A stretch of DNA of 64,000 nucleotides from CAWCGU01 sp963795195 (GCA_963795195.1 CAWCGU010000006.1:1488001-1552000); one strand, 5' to 3'; shown: positions 55,374-64,000, counted from the stretch's first letter. A program made the numbers and translations. Notes: generated from the sequence alone by a model not told the origin.

Positions 55374-56927
55374 TCAGCGAACCGCGAACGGGCCCCGGTA
55401 GCTCCAGGCTCCCTGCGCCGCCAGACCCAGCGCCTCGACCTCGCCCGCCGCGCGCTTGCCGCCTTGCGAGGTCGTGATCGGGCTACGGGACTGTGCCAGC
55501 GTCCACGCAGAGTGCGCCGCCGCGTCGGACATCTGATCGAGCGCGGTCGTGCTCAGGTTCGCAAACGTGTCGCAGGCTTGGTGGTAGCAAGGGTCGTAGG
55601 CGATTCCGGCGACTCCGCCGAATAGCGCCTCCTGCTCGTCGGTCTTGATGCCTTCGGCCCCGGTGAAGAGCCCGCCGGCGGCGACGCCGGCGCTGATGAA
55701 GGGACCGTAGTCGCTGCGACCGTCGAAGGCGGTCGGCAAGACCGCCAGGCCCTGACGCTCGAAATAGCGCAGGTACATGTTTTCGATCTGGGCGGAGCCC
55801 GCCGGGGCGCCGCTCGGCGGTGGCGCCGAGTCCGAGAGATCGCCGTCATAGACGAAGCGCGCGAAATTCGGCGATCCGATCATGTCGAAGTTGAGATTGG
55901 CCTCGTGCTGGGAGAGCTCGGCGCCGGTCAGTCCGGCGACGTACTCGGTTGAGCCGACCAATCCCGCTTCCTCGGCGCCCCACCAGGCGAAGCGGATGCG
56001 GTTGCGGGGCTCGCGCCCGCGCTCGGCGACCTCCTCCGCGATCTCGAGGATCGCGGCGCTGCCGGAGCCGTTGTCGTTGATTCCCGGCCCCTCTTCCACG
56101 GAGTCGAGGTGCGCCCCCACGAGGATCGTGCGATCCGCGTTGCCTGCACTGTCGGCGAGCACGTTGTACTGGGTGATCGGCGTCGTGGTCGCGTCGACGG
56201 CGACATGCATGGTCACGGGGCCGCTCTGAGCCTGCGCATAGATCGCTTCGCCGACGTCGTTGGAGAGCATCGCCGCCGGCAGCGAGAATCCCTGCGGAGC
56301 GGTTATGAAGAGCGGCTCCTCGCGGCCCTCGCCGCCGTCATTGAAGATCAGCGCGGCGACGGCACCGGCGTCCTCGGCGTTCTGGTACTTCTGCACGAAG
56401 GGGCAGGTACCGCGCTGAATCAGCGCGATCTTGCCGTTCGCGCCCGCGAAGTCGGCGGGATCGCAGCCGCTGACGCCGCTTCCCGGCCCGCCTGCGGGCG
56501 GCACCTCGGTGTTGCCCGCGACGAATACTTCGGCCGTGACGTCTCCCGAGCCCGAGAACTGGGAGACGACGAAGTCTGTGCCCTCGCCGAAGGTGGCCGG
56601 ATCCGGGGTGAGCCGCTCGACCGTCGCCGGTCCGTTCTGGGTCCAGCTCGCGAACTCGAAGGGGTCGAGCGTCACCTCGTAGCCGGCTGCCTCGAGGCGC
56701 TGCTGTACGTAGGCGACCGAGGCGTCGTAACCGGGTGTCGCCGCCGCGCGGTTGCCGTCGTTGGCCGTGCCGATTCGCTGCAACTCGCGCATGTGCTCGA
56801 GAATGCCGTCGACGGTCACCCCCGTGCGCAGGTGCTTGGTGTTGACCCTGTCGATCGCCGAGCTCGCCGGGGCGAGAATAAGCGCAGCGGTGACGGCCAG
56901 CAGCGAGGCGACTTTGAATCCCTTCAC
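55374..56927 (-). CDS. M28 family metallopeptidase with PA domain (exported aminopeptidase)
   Basis: A 517-residue exported zinc aminopeptidase. GTG 56927 is chosen because AGGAGG lies just upstream of it. The signal covers residues 1-24 (FKVASLLAVTAALILAPASS). A PA insert lies at about 130-250 (GKIALIQRGTCPF). The M28 zinc ligands are VGAHLDS, INDNGSGSA, WWGAEEAG, NFDMIGS and YHQACD. It should release N-terminal amino acids outside the cell for nutrient uptake. Confidence 0.9.
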   Translation of the reverse strand: MKGFKVASLLAVTAALILAPASSAIDRVNTKHLRTGVTVDGILEHMRELQRIGTANDGNRAAATPGYDASVAYVQQRLEAAGYEVTLDPFEFASWTQNGPATVERLTPDPATFGEGTDFVVSQFSGSGDVTAEVFVAGNTEVPPAGGPGSGVSGCDPADFAGANGKIALIQRGTCPFVQKYQNAEDAGAVAALIFNDGGEGREEPLFITAPQGFSLPAAMLSNDVGEAIYAQAQSGPVTMHVAVDATTTPITQYNVLADSAGNADRTILVGAHLDSVEEGPGINDNGSGSAAILEIAEEVAERGREPRNRIRFAWWGAEEAGLVGSTEYVAGLTGAELSQHEANLNFDMIGSPNFARFVYDGDLSDSAPPPSGAPAGSAQIENMYLRYFERQGLAVLPTAFDGRSDYGPFISAGVAAGGLFTGAEGIKTDEQEALFGGVAGIAYDPCYHQACDTFANLSTTALDQMSDAAAHSAWTLAQSRSPITTSQGGKRAAGEVEALGLAAQGAWSYRGPFAVR

Positions 56928-57085
56928 GAAGTCCTCCTGAGACGTTTCGGCACGGGCGGCGACCAGTGCGGCCGACGCGCGTCGAGTAATCGCACGGCGG
57001 GTCATCCTTGACCCGTCTCGCGCGGTGACGCCTCCAACGGTCTACCCAAAGACCGGCGCGGGGAAACGGGCGAGCGGCGACCGGC

Positions 57086-57937
57086 TCAGCGGCTGCGGTA
57101 AAGCCGCGTCGTCAGCGGCAGGAAGATCGCGGTCAAAAGCGCCGCCACTCCCAGCGAGATCAGGATGTCGCTCGAAGCGGCATCGCCGGCCATCAGCCCG
57201 CGCGAAGCGTCGGTGAGGATCGAGATCGGGTTGACGTCGACGAATGCCTTGAGCCCGTCGGGCAGCGTGTCAGGCTCAACGAAGACGTTGGAGAGGAAGG
57301 TGAGCGGGAAGATGCCCATGAAACCGGCGTTCATGACCGCATTCGGCGAGCGCAGCACCAGACCCAGCGTCGTGAAGATCCAGGAGAGCCCGAACGAGAA
57401 GACGACGACGAGCGCGAGCGCAGCGACTACGCCTTGCACCCCTCCGTCGGGGCGGAAGCCGAGGATGAGGCCGAGCACGATGATGACGACGCCGGCGAGC
57501 GTGTAGCGGACGCTGTCGCCGAGCAGCCCGCCGAGCAGCGGCGCCGGCTTCCAGATCGGCAGCGAGCGGAAACGGTCGACGACGCCCTTGGTCAGGTCGG
57601 TGTTCAGCGCGACGCCCGAGTAGACGGTCGTGAACAGCACCGACATCACGAGGATGCCGGGCAGCAGGTAGTCGAGGTAGGCGCCGGTCGAGCCGGCGAT
57701 CGCGCCGCCGAACAGGTAGGTGAACATCAGCACGAACATCACCGGCGAGATCGTCACGTCGAGCAGCTGCTCGGGGACGTGCTTGACCTTGAGCATCCCG
57801 CGCCATCCGAAGGTCAGCGAGGCAGAAAGGGCGCCGGCGCGCGGCGGGCGCGGCGTCGAGGCGAGGGCCTTGCGAAGGGCCACCTCCTCGGCCGCGGCGG
57901 TCGCCGGCTGCGGTGTCGTTCCGGGATGCGTGCTCAT
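57086..57937 (-). CDS. ABC-2 type exporter permease (DrrB-like)
   Basis: A 283-residue membrane protein with six hydrophobic segments after a ~55-residue cytoplasmic N-terminus. Signatures are YLLPGILVMSVLF, VDRFRSLPIWKPAPLLGG (cited in part: RFRSLPIWK) and the C-terminal ALLTAIFLPLTTRLYRSR. It pairs with the ATPase gene upstream by a 4-base overlap (ATGA). It likely exports a hydrophobic compound. Confidence 0.9.
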   Translation of the reverse strand: MSTHPGTTPQPATAAAEEVALRKALASTPRPPRAGALSASLTFGWRGMLKVKHVPEQLLDVTISPVMFVLMFTYLFGGAIAGSTGAYLDYLLPGILVMSVLFTTVYSGVALNTDLTKGVVDRFRSLPIWKPAPLLGGLLGDSVRYTLAGVVIIVLGLILGFRPDGGVQGVVAALALVVVFSFGLSWIFTTLGLVLRSPNAVMNAGFMGIFPLTFLSNVFVEPDTLPDGLKAFVDVNPISILTDASRGLMAGDAASSDILISLGVAALLTAIFLPLTTRLYRSR

Positions 57938-58932
57938 GATTCGCCGTCCTCTCCTGCGGCGAGCAGAGCCGCCTCGGATTCGTCCTCGGCCGGGTGGCCG
58001 GTCAGCGCCAGGAAGACCTCGTCGAGGCTCGGCTGCCCGACGGAGAAGTCGCCGATGCCGATGCCGGAGCGCGCCAGCCCGGCCAGCGCCTCGGCGGCGC
58101 GGTCGGCGTCGGCACAGGGAGCCGACAGCGCGGCAGGGTCTGGCTCGCGGTGGACGGCGGCACCGAGCTCGCGGGCCAGGACCGACTCCGCCTCAGGGCG
58201 CTGTTCGGGATCGAGCAGGCGCACCTTGAGCGCACCGGCGCCGACCGACGCCTTGAGCTGGGCGGGGGTGCCCTCGGCGATCACCTTGCCGTGGTCGATC
58301 ACGGCGATGCCCTCGGCGAGCTGATCGGCCTCCTCGAGATACTGGGTGCAGAGCAGGATCGTCGTGCCCTCGGCGACGAGCGTGCGGATGATGTCCCAGA
58401 CCTGGTTTCGCGAGCGCGGGTCGAGGCCGGTCGTCGGTTCGTCGAGGAACATCAGCCGCGGTGTCACGACGATGCTCGCCGAGATGTCGAGGCGGCGGCG
58501 CATTCCGCCGGAGAAGTTCTTGACGAGCCGCCCGCCGGCCTCGGCGATACCGAACGCCTCGAGCAGCTCGGTCGCCCGCGCCTTGGCGGCTGGGCGCTTC
58601 ATCCCCAGCAGGCGGCCGATCAGGACGAGGTTCTCCCAGCCGGTCAGATCCTCATCGACGGATGCGAGCTGGCCGGTCAGGCTGACGAGGCCGCGCACGT
58701 CATCGGCCTCGGCGACGATGTCGTGGCCGAAGATCCGAGCCGACCCGGCGTCGGGGCGCAGCAGCGTCGCCAGCATCCGGATCGTCGTCGTCTTGCCGGC
58801 TCCGTTCGGGCCGAGCACCCCGTAGACGGAGCCGCTTCGGACCGAGAGGTCAACGCCGTCGACCGCTCTCGTGTCACCGAAGGATTTGACCAGGCCGGTT
58901 GCTTCTATGGCTAGTGGCTGTTGGGTGTTCAT
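57934..58932 (-). CDS. ABC transporter ATP-binding protein (DrrA-like)
   Basis: A 332-residue ATPase. Walker A is GPNGAGKTT, the ABC signature is NFSGGMRRRLDIS, Walker B is LMFLDEPTTGLDPRSR and the switch His is in ILLCTQYLEEAD. The C-terminal domain ends with FLALTGHPAEDESE, as in DrrA drug-efflux ATPases. It is the first gene of the transporter pair. Promoter sequences upstream are not evident. Confidence 0.93.
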   Translation of the reverse strand: MNTQQPLAIEATGLVKSFGDTRAVDGVDLSVRSGSVYGVLGPNGAGKTTTIRMLATLLRPDAGSARIFGHDIVAEADDVRGLVSLTGQLASVDEDLTGWENLVLIGRLLGMKRPAAKARATELLEAFGIAEAGGRLVKNFSGGMRRRLDISASIVVTPRLMFLDEPTTGLDPRSRNQVWDIIRTLVAEGTTILLCTQYLEEADQLAEGIAVIDHGKVIAEGTPAQLKASVGAGALKVRLLDPEQRPEAESVLARELGAAVHREPDPAALSAPCADADRAAEALAGLARSGIGIGDFSVGQPSLDEVFLALTGHPAEDESEAALLAAGEDGES

Positions 58933-59070
58933 TGTTCGCTTGACGTCGGAATTCGGGTGGCGCTCATCAGGTACGACCGTGGACTGCCGGCAAACTCATC
59001 GTTGTGCCTGGTTGACGCCTGCAATCGAGCTTAGAACATCGCCCCTGCAGGCACCGCTTTCGGGTTGCTC

Positions 59071-59099
59071 CTGACAGTTCGCTAACACTTTGCTAATGT
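59071..59099 (+). promoter_or_regulatory. Promoter of the riboswitch-controlled gene
   Basis: CTGACA at 59071-59076 and TAATGT at 59094-59099 are spaced by 17 bases, close to sigma-70 consensus. Transcription would begin just before the riboswitch. Confidence 0.55.
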
Positions 59100-59109
59100 T
59101 CGCGCTGCC

Positions 59110-59232
59110 TGCTGAGTCCTCGCCATCCGAAGGCGAGGACCGGGGGACCCACGTTGTTGGGGCGAATCGCAGCCTCTTGGCCGCGTAGCGCAGCTCTTTG
59201 AGCGCGAGCCCGTCAGCTAACCCCGGAAGCGA
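59110..59232 (+). promoter_or_regulatory. Cyclic di-AMP riboswitch (ydaO/yuaA type)
   Basis: The leader contains the hairpin TCCTCGCC/GGCGAGGA, then ACCGGGGGACCCACG, GGGGCGAATCGC, GCGTAGCGCAGC and CGAGCCCGTCAGCTAACCCC. These are hallmarks of the actinobacterial ydaO class. It stands in front of a cell-wall hydrolase gene, a frequent location for this class, so wall hydrolysis should respond to cyclic di-AMP. A covariance search would settle it. The rest of the gap from 58933 shows nothing else. Confidence 0.85.
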
Positions 59233-59254
59233 TCTAGAGCAAAGGACGGACAAA

Positions 59255-59698
59255 GTGGCTTTTGGCTACCAAAACCTGACAAGGCGAATCCTCGTGCCGG
59301 CGCTGATTGCGCTGAGTGCGCTAGCCGTGACCTCGACCGAAGTGGCACTCGCCGGATCCGGCGGGGTCGCAACGACCTCCGGCCAAGGTGCCACCAAGCC
59401 GGATCAGACAGAGGCAGGCGGCAGGGCCGGCAGGTACGCCCGTATCTGGGAACAGACCTCCCGCGACGACAAGCGCTGGGCGCGCAGGACGGCCCAGTGC
59501 GAGTCCGGCCGCGACCCCGACGCGATCGGCGCGGGCGGCCTCTACCGCGGCGCCTTCCAGTTCATGCGCGAGACCTGGGCCACATCTCCGAAGAGCCCCG
59601 GCGGCGACCCGATCAGGTACTCGTATCGCACTCAGGCCGTCGTGGCCGTGGCGCTGATGCACCGTGACGGTCGCGGCCACTGGCCCGTCTGCGGCTGA
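59255..59698 (+). CDS. Transglycosylase-like (resuscitation-promoting factor type) secreted protein
   Basis: A 147-residue secreted peptidoglycan hydrolase-like protein from GTG 59255. A signal region is at residues 12-33 (ILVPALIALSALAVTSTEVALA, cited in part: LIALSALAVTSTEVA). The C-terminal ~75 residues form an Rpf-type transglycosylase-like domain. That domain has the Glu in AQCESGRD and the GLYRGAFQFM segment, with a possible disulphide between Cys of AQCES and the final VCG. The expression signal is the upstream c-di-AMP riboswitch. It probably remodels the cell wall. Confidence 0.85.
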   Translation: MAFGYQNLTRRILVPALIALSALAVTSTEVALAGSGGVATTSGQGATKPDQTEAGGRAGRYARIWEQTSRDDKRWARRTAQCESGRDPDAIGAGGLYRGAFQFMRETWATSPKSPGGDPIRYSYRTQAVVAVALMHRDGRGHWPVCG

Positions 59699-59733
59699 CG
59701 AACCGCCGACTCGAGACGCGTACCATCGCGGTC

Positions 59734-61128
59734 ATGGACCGCGGGCCTGCCGTCGAGCGTGAGCTGCGCTCGCTGCTCGGCGATTCATCCGTCCTTCCCG
59801 CCGGCACCGCGGGGTATGGCGCCGACCAGACCGAGGGCCGTGGCGTTCACGCTGCCCCCGCCGACGCAGTCGCGCTTCCCGCGACGGCGCAGGAGGTCGC
59901 CTCGCTCGTCACCTGGTGCTATGAGCATGGCGTGGCGGTAGTCCCGCGCGGTGGCGGCACCGGTTTTGCGGGTGGTGCCGTACCGACCGAGGGCGGGGTG
60001 GTCCTCTCGCTCGAACGCCTGAGCGCGGTGCGTTCACTCGATCCCGAGCTCTGGCGGATGGAGGTGGAGGCGGGTGTTCGTACAGCCGACGTCCAGCGTC
60101 TCGCGCTGGAGAACGGACTGCTCTTCCCGCCTGACCCCGGGGCCGCCGAGCAATCGCAGATCGGCGGCAACATCGCCACGAACGCCGGGGGCCCGCACGC
60201 CTTCAAGTACGGAGCGACGGGCGCCTGGGTGACGGGGCTCGAGGCGGTGGTCGCTCCCGGCGAGCTGATCAGGCTGGGTGGCCTGCGCAAGGATGTCGCC
60301 GGCTACGACCTCAAGAACCTGCTGATCGGCTCAGAAGGCACCCTCGGGGTGATCACCGCGGCGACACTGCGGCTGATCCCGCGCCCGGAGGCCAGCCTCC
60401 CGGTCGCCGCGTTCTACCGCGATACAGAGGCAGGCTGCGCCGCGATCGCCACCGTGCTCGGCAGCGGCCTCCAACCCGCGGCGCTCGAGTATCTCGACGC
60501 AGCCACGTTGTCGATCGCCGGCGGCTCCTATCCCGGAGCGATTCCGGACGGCGCCGGCTTTCTGTTGCTGGCCGAAGCCGACGGCGCGCAGGCGCAGGCG
60601 CAGGCGCTTTGCGACGGACTTGCCGAGGCGTTGCGCGCAGACGCCATCGAGGTCAGCGAACCGCGGCCGCGAGAGCTTTGGCGCTGGCGGGACGGAGTTT
60701 CTCTGGCCGTGACCGCGAAGCGCGGGGGCAAGGTCAGCGAGGACATCGTTGTGCCCGTCGACCGGCTCGCGGCGGCGATCGAGGAGACGGTCGCGATCGG
60801 CGCGCGCCACGGCCTCCAAGCCTGCAGCTGGGGGCACGCAGGCGACGGCAACCTGCACTCGACGATGCTCGTCGACCCGTCGGACTCCGAGCAGCTCGAC
60901 CGTGCTCGCGAGGCCTCCGGGGAGCTGCTCGCCCTCGCCGTTGCGCTCGGCGGCGCAGTCTCGGGAGAGCACGGACTCGGCTGGGTGCGCCGCGGGGAGC
61001 TCGCGCGTCAGTGGCCGCCGCGCGCGCTCGAACTGCACGAGGCGGTCAAGGCGGCCTTCGATCCGAAGGGGCTCCTCAACCCTGGCAAGAAGACCGCGCG
61101 CCGAGTGGTCCCCGCCGTTAGACCCTAA
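59734..61128 (+). CDS. glcD: FAD-linked oxidase (GlcD-type glycolate/D-lactate dehydrogenase)
   Basis: A 464-residue flavoprotein. The FAD-binding PCMH domain has VPRGGGTGFAGGAV, GGNIATNAGGPHA and LLIGSEGTLGVIT. The C-terminal domain has WGHAGDGNLHST and SGEHGLGWVRR. It should oxidise glycolate or D-lactate (or another 2-hydroxyacid), producing glyoxylate or pyruvate. It stands apart from any GlcE/F genes. The DUF3159 gene follows by 10 bases. Confidence 0.9.
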   Translation: MDRGPAVERELRSLLGDSSVLPAGTAGYGADQTEGRGVHAAPADAVALPATAQEVASLVTWCYEHGVAVVPRGGGTGFAGGAVPTEGGVVLSLERLSAVRSLDPELWRMEVEAGVRTADVQRLALENGLLFPPDPGAAEQSQIGGNIATNAGGPHAFKYGATGAWVTGLEAVVAPGELIRLGGLRKDVAGYDLKNLLIGSEGTLGVITAATLRLIPRPEASLPVAAFYRDTEAGCAAIATVLGSGLQPAALEYLDAATLSIAGGSYPGAIPDGAGFLLLAEADGAQAQAQALCDGLAEALRADAIEVSEPRPRELWRWRDGVSLAVTAKRGGKVSEDIVVPVDRLAAAIEETVAIGARHGLQACSWGHAGDGNLHSTMLVDPSDSEQLDRAREASGELLALAVALGGAVSGEHGLGWVRRGELARQWPPRALELHEAVKAAFDPKGLLNPGKKTARRVVPAVRP

Positions 61129-61138
61129 CCTGCAGTCG

Positions 61139-61789
61139 ATGGAGGCGGGACCACGCGCACCAAGATTCGGCGACCCTGACTTCACCGTGCTGCAGGCGAC
61201 CGGCGGCAAGCTCGGAATCGTCGAGACGACGATCCCGCTGATCCTCTTCTCTCCGCTCTGGGTTCTCTTCGATCACGAGATCGGGCCGGCGGCCGCGATC
61301 ACCGTCGCCATCAGCGTCGCCTTCGCGATCGCCCGAATCGTTCGCGGAGAGAGCCTCCAGTTCGCCCTTTCGGGTGCGGTCGGCATCGGCATCTCGGCTG
61401 CCGTTGCGGCGACCACCGGCAAGGCCGAGAACTTCTTCCTGCCGGGCATCCTGCTCAACATCGGCTGGGCCACGGCTTACCTGATCTCGATCATGGCCGG
61501 ACGCCCGCTGCTCGGCCTGATCGTCTCGCAGTTCACCCGCGAGGGCAGCGCCTGGTACCGGGACCCCGAGCGCCGGGCTCTTTACACCAAGGCCAGCTGG
61601 GTCTGGGTGGGCATGTTCGCCCTGCGCCTCTCGATCCAACTGCCGCTCTACCTGCTCGGCGCCGTCGGCCCGCTGACGGCGGCGCGCGTCTTCACCGGCA
61701 TCCCGCTCTTCGCGCTCGCCTTCTGGCTTTCCTACCTGGTGCTGAAGCCGTTGATCGACGAACGCCTAGCCGCCACTGCGGCCGCCTGA
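61139..61789 (+). CDS. DUF3159 membrane protein
   Basis: A 216-residue actinobacterial membrane protein. About five hydrophobic segments are present (residues ~28-45, 50-65, 74-92, 98-118, 160-200). The family signature is GGKLGIVETTIPLILFSPLW (cited in part: GGKLGIVETTIPLI), plus QFTREGSAWYRDPERR. Function is unknown. The start is ATG 61139, ten bases after the oxidase stop. Confidence 0.85.
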   Translation: MEAGPRAPRFGDPDFTVLQATGGKLGIVETTIPLILFSPLWVLFDHEIGPAAAITVAISVAFAIARIVRGESLQFALSGAVGIGISAAVAATTGKAENFFLPGILLNIGWATAYLISIMAGRPLLGLIVSQFTREGSAWYRDPERRALYTKASWVWVGMFALRLSIQLPLYLLGAVGPLTAARVFTGIPLFALAFWLSYLVLKPLIDERLAATAAA

Positions 61790-61799
61790 GGGGCAGTTG

Positions 61800-62936
61800 G
61801 TGCGAGCCACGATCGCCACAGCCGCGCTCCTGGGGATCATTGCGATTGCCGCGCCGGCAGCGGCGAGCGCCGCGGACGGGCATGGCTACTGGACCTCCGC
61901 CCGGATGCGAGCCGCCGTCCCGATCGAGCAGCTCAACCACGCCCAGCCGGACGGCGCCGGCGACCGGGGCCCGCGCCTGCACCGGCAGGTGGACCGCGAC
62001 CTCATCGCCGACACCACTCGTTACCCGCACAGCACCCACGGAAAGGTGTTCGGGACGATCCCCGGCGCCGGTGACTTCGTCTGCTCCGGGACGATCGTCC
62101 ACTCTGAATCCCGATCGCTGGTGACAACCGCGGGCCACTGCGTCTACGACCACGAGGTGTGCGGCGGGTGCTGGGCGACCAACTGGACGTTCGTCCCCGG
62201 CTACCACAACGGTCAGTCCCCGTTCGGCCGCTGGACGGCCACCAATCTGCAGGTGCCGCCGGGTTGGGTCCAGGCCGGCGACTTGAGCTTCGACGTCGGC
62301 ATGGCAACCCTGGAGATCAGGGACGGAGTCGCGGCCGAGGATGCGGCGGGGGCCCGCGGCATGGCCTTCGAGCGCCCGCGTGAGCAGACCTACGTTGCCT
62401 ACGGCTACCCGGCCAGAGCCCCTTTCGATGGCGAGAAGCTGTGGACCTGCACCTCGCCATACGGCGGAGCAGACTCAGGGTCGCCTGCGCCGATGCGGAT
62501 CGCCTGCGATCAGACGCCCGGGTCAAGCGGCGGCGGCTGGGTGATCGACAACCGCTACGTCGTCTCGGTGATCAGCTACGGCTACCTGCTTGGGATCAAC
62601 GACCTCTTCGGCCCGTATTTCGGCTCGGAGATCCGCACGCTCTACGAGGGCATGGGCGGGAGCGCAGACCCCGGTTCCGTCGAGATCCTTCGCCGACCGC
62701 GCGAGGTGACCGCCGACCGCACGCCCACCTTTCGCTACACGGCCGACGTCTTCAACGGCGAGGCCGAGTTTCGCTGCCGGATCGACGCCAGGGCGTGGAA
62801 AGTGTGCGCCTCGCCGAGCACCTACTCGCTCGGGGGCGGCCGGCACGTCTTCCGGGTCGAGGCGCGAGACTGGGAGGGCGGCTGGATCGGAGAGCCCACC
62901 GTCGCCGCGTTCACAATCGGCCGCCGGGGGAGGTAG
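61800..62936 (+). CDS. Secreted trypsin-like serine protease
   Basis: A 378-residue protein from GTG 61800 (TTG 61797 is possible). The signal peptide ends near AASAADG. The catalytic triad is His in TTAGHCVYD, Asp in FDVGMATLE and Ser in TPGSSGGGWV, which suits chymotrypsin-fold endopeptidases. Cys in GGCWATNW and others may form disulphides. A beta-rich C-terminal domain of ~95 residues follows (RTPTFRYTAD, FRCRIDARAWKVC). It likely acts outside the cell. Confidence 0.88.
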   Translation: MRATIATAALLGIIAIAAPAAASAADGHGYWTSARMRAAVPIEQLNHAQPDGAGDRGPRLHRQVDRDLIADTTRYPHSTHGKVFGTIPGAGDFVCSGTIVHSESRSLVTTAGHCVYDHEVCGGCWATNWTFVPGYHNGQSPFGRWTATNLQVPPGWVQAGDLSFDVGMATLEIRDGVAAEDAAGARGMAFERPREQTYVAYGYPARAPFDGEKLWTCTSPYGGADSGSPAPMRIACDQTPGSSGGGWVIDNRYVVSVISYGYLLGINDLFGPYFGSEIRTLYEGMGGSADPGSVEILRRPREVTADRTPTFRYTADVFNGEAEFRCRIDARAWKVCASPSTYSLGGGRHVFRVEARDWEGGWIGEPTVAAFTIGRRGR

Positions 62937-62965
62937 GCGGCCGGCCGCGGGCCTGAGCTCCGCGG

Positions 62966-64000
62966 TCAGCCTGCTGACTCGCGCTCGGACTCGCGCAGCT
63001 CGATGCGGCGGATCTTGCCGGTGAGCGTCTTCGGCAACTCGTCGACGAATTCGATCCGGCGGGGGTAGGCGTAGGCGGAAAGGTTGTCGCGGACGAAGCC
63101 CTTGATCTCGTCGGCCAGCGCGTCTGAGGGCTCGCGTCCCTCGCCGAGCACGAGGAACGCCTTGACGACGTGGCCGCGTCGCTCGTCCGGCGAGGCGACC
63201 GCCGCCGCTTCCAGGACGGCCGGGTGCTCGATGCAGGCGGACTCAACCTCGAAGGGGCCGATCCGGTAGCCGGCCGAGATGATCACGTCGTCGGCGCGCC
63301 CCGCGTACCAGAAGTAACCGTCCTCGTCGCGCTCGGCTGCGTCCTTGGTGTGGAACCACTCGCCGCCGAAGGTCTCCGCGGCCGCCTCGGGGTTGTTCCA
63401 ATAGCCGAGCGGATAGGTGGGGTTGGAACGGGCCCGCAGGCAGATCTCGCCGCGCTCGCCGACGCCGACCGGCTGCTCATCCTCGTCGAGGATCTGCACG
63501 TCCCAGCCCGGCATCGGCTTGCCCATCGAGCCCTCGCGGACCTCCATGAAGGGGTAGTTGCCGCAGAGCGGATAGGACTCAGAGAGGCCGTAGAAGTCGA
63601 GGACCGTGATTCCGTACTGGTCGCGAAACCAGCGGATCGCCTCGGGGTTGAGCGGCTCGCCGGCCGAGCAGACGATCCGGAACTTCTGCGGGTAGCGCTC
63701 GCCGGCGTCGTCGATCGCCATCATCGAGCGGATCGCAGTCGGGGTTGCGAAGACATTGGTGACGCCGTTGCGCGAGAGCACCTCGAGCTGCTTGTGGGGG
63801 TCGAAGCCGCCCTCGCGCGCGTAGACGAACTGCGTCGCTCCGTAACGCCAGGGCCCGATCAGCGGGATGATGCCCGCTGCCCAGGCCCACTCCCCCATGC
63901 CGTGGAAGAGCTCACCCTCGCGAACGTCGTGGGAGTAGACGAACTCCTCGTGGGCGAGGAGGTAGCGGTGGGCGTGGAGGATGCCCTTGGCGAGGCCGGT
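62966..64000 (-). CDS. AMP-dependent acyl-CoA synthetase (N-terminus off the right edge)
   Basis: The visible 344 residues are the C-terminal part of an ANL-family acid-CoA ligase. Motifs are DFYGLSESYPLCGNY, GYRIGPFEVES in the C-terminal lid and PKTLTGKIRRIELR with the catalytic Lys. The start lies beyond the window. It would activate a carboxylic acid with ATP and CoA. Medium-chain or acetate-like substrates are likely from the sequence pattern. Confidence 0.9.
   Translation of the reverse strand, partial: TGLAKGILHAHRYLLAHEEFVYSHDVREGELFHGMGEWAWAAGIIPLIGPWRYGATQFVYAREGGFDPHKQLEVLSRNGVTNVFATPTAIRSMMAIDDAGERYPQKFRIVCSAGEPLNPEAIRWFRDQYGITVLDFYGLSESYPLCGNYPFMEVREGSMGKPMPGWDVQILDEDEQPVGVGERGEICLRARSNPTYPLGYWNNPEAAAETFGGEWFHTKDAAERDEDGYFWYAGRADDVIISAGYRIGPFEVESACIEHPAVLEAAAVASPDERRGHVVKAFLVLGEGREPSDALADEIKGFVRDNLSAYAYPRRIEFVDELPKTLTGKIRRIELRESERESAG

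Overview
This 64 kb window is high-GC chromosomal DNA, most likely from an actinobacterium of the class Thermoleophilia (Solirubrobacterales-like). Four things point there: strong G/C preference at third codon positions; a secreted protein at 6747-7346 with the repeated AxxIRxxAI/GDVR pattern common in that class; Cys-GGG-repeat and PKD/YVTN secreted proteins; and an actinobacterial-style c-di-AMP (ydaO) riboswitch in front of a transglycosylase-like gene. No rRNA, CRISPR array, prophage or insertion sequence was seen. Three tRNA genes are present: Thr-GGT, Tyr-GTA and Thr-CGT.

Layout. 1-5.5 kb is the end of a surface-glycan or envelope locus: a partial transglutaminase-like protein, a frameshifted asparagine-synthase-like amidotransferase, a GT4 glycosyltransferase, a methyltransferase and a sugar-phosphate transferase. 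5.5-12 kb holds an acyl-CoA dehydrogenase, a secreted repeat protein, threonine aldolase with an SDR, and a tandem pair of paralogous methyltransferases. 12-13.1 kb holds a zinc-ribbon protein and a PD-(D/E)XK endonuclease reading frame that runs straight through tRNA-Tyr into an AbrB-like domain. 13.1-19 kb encodes a mesaconyl-CoA-type module (CoA transferase, tandem-hotdog hydratase, CitE-type lyase) joined to pyruvate phosphate dikinase. 19-26.8 kb is mostly housekeeping: the primary sigma factor, FolE2, PgsA, malic enzyme, a family 5 uracil-DNA glycosylase and secreted proteins.

26.8-34 kb is a co-oriented signalling and surface locus. It contains an active membrane Ser/Thr kinase, a degenerate truncated pseudokinase with a related ectodomain, an FHA-HTH protein, twin secreted proteins with Cys-GGG repeats and calcium-binding-type glycine-rich tails, and a DoxX protein. 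It is the strongest candidate in the window for an undescribed system. 34-37 kb has a thioesterase, two GT2 glycosyltransferases and a DUF2304 protein. 37.4-44.3 kb has a two-component system and a holB-tmk-topA replication group, in which TopA looks archaeal in type. 44.3-51.4 kb has a GH5 hydrolase, a siroheme-synthesis enzyme, a MarR/YceI/FMN-reductase locus and a hemolysin III-type membrane protein. 51.5-55 kb is the NrdR-NrdJ ribonucleotide reductase operon behind a NrdR box. 55-64 kb has an I78-like lipoprotein, an M28 peptidase, a drug-type ABC exporter, the riboswitch-controlled transglycosylase-like gene, a GlcD-type oxidase, a trypsin-like protease and a partial acyl-CoA ligase.

Three frame breaks fall in otherwise conserved genes, two in the asnB-like gene and one in nrdJ. 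They should be treated as possible sequencing errors until the reads are checked. A few coordinates derived by counting within the sequence may be off by one base.
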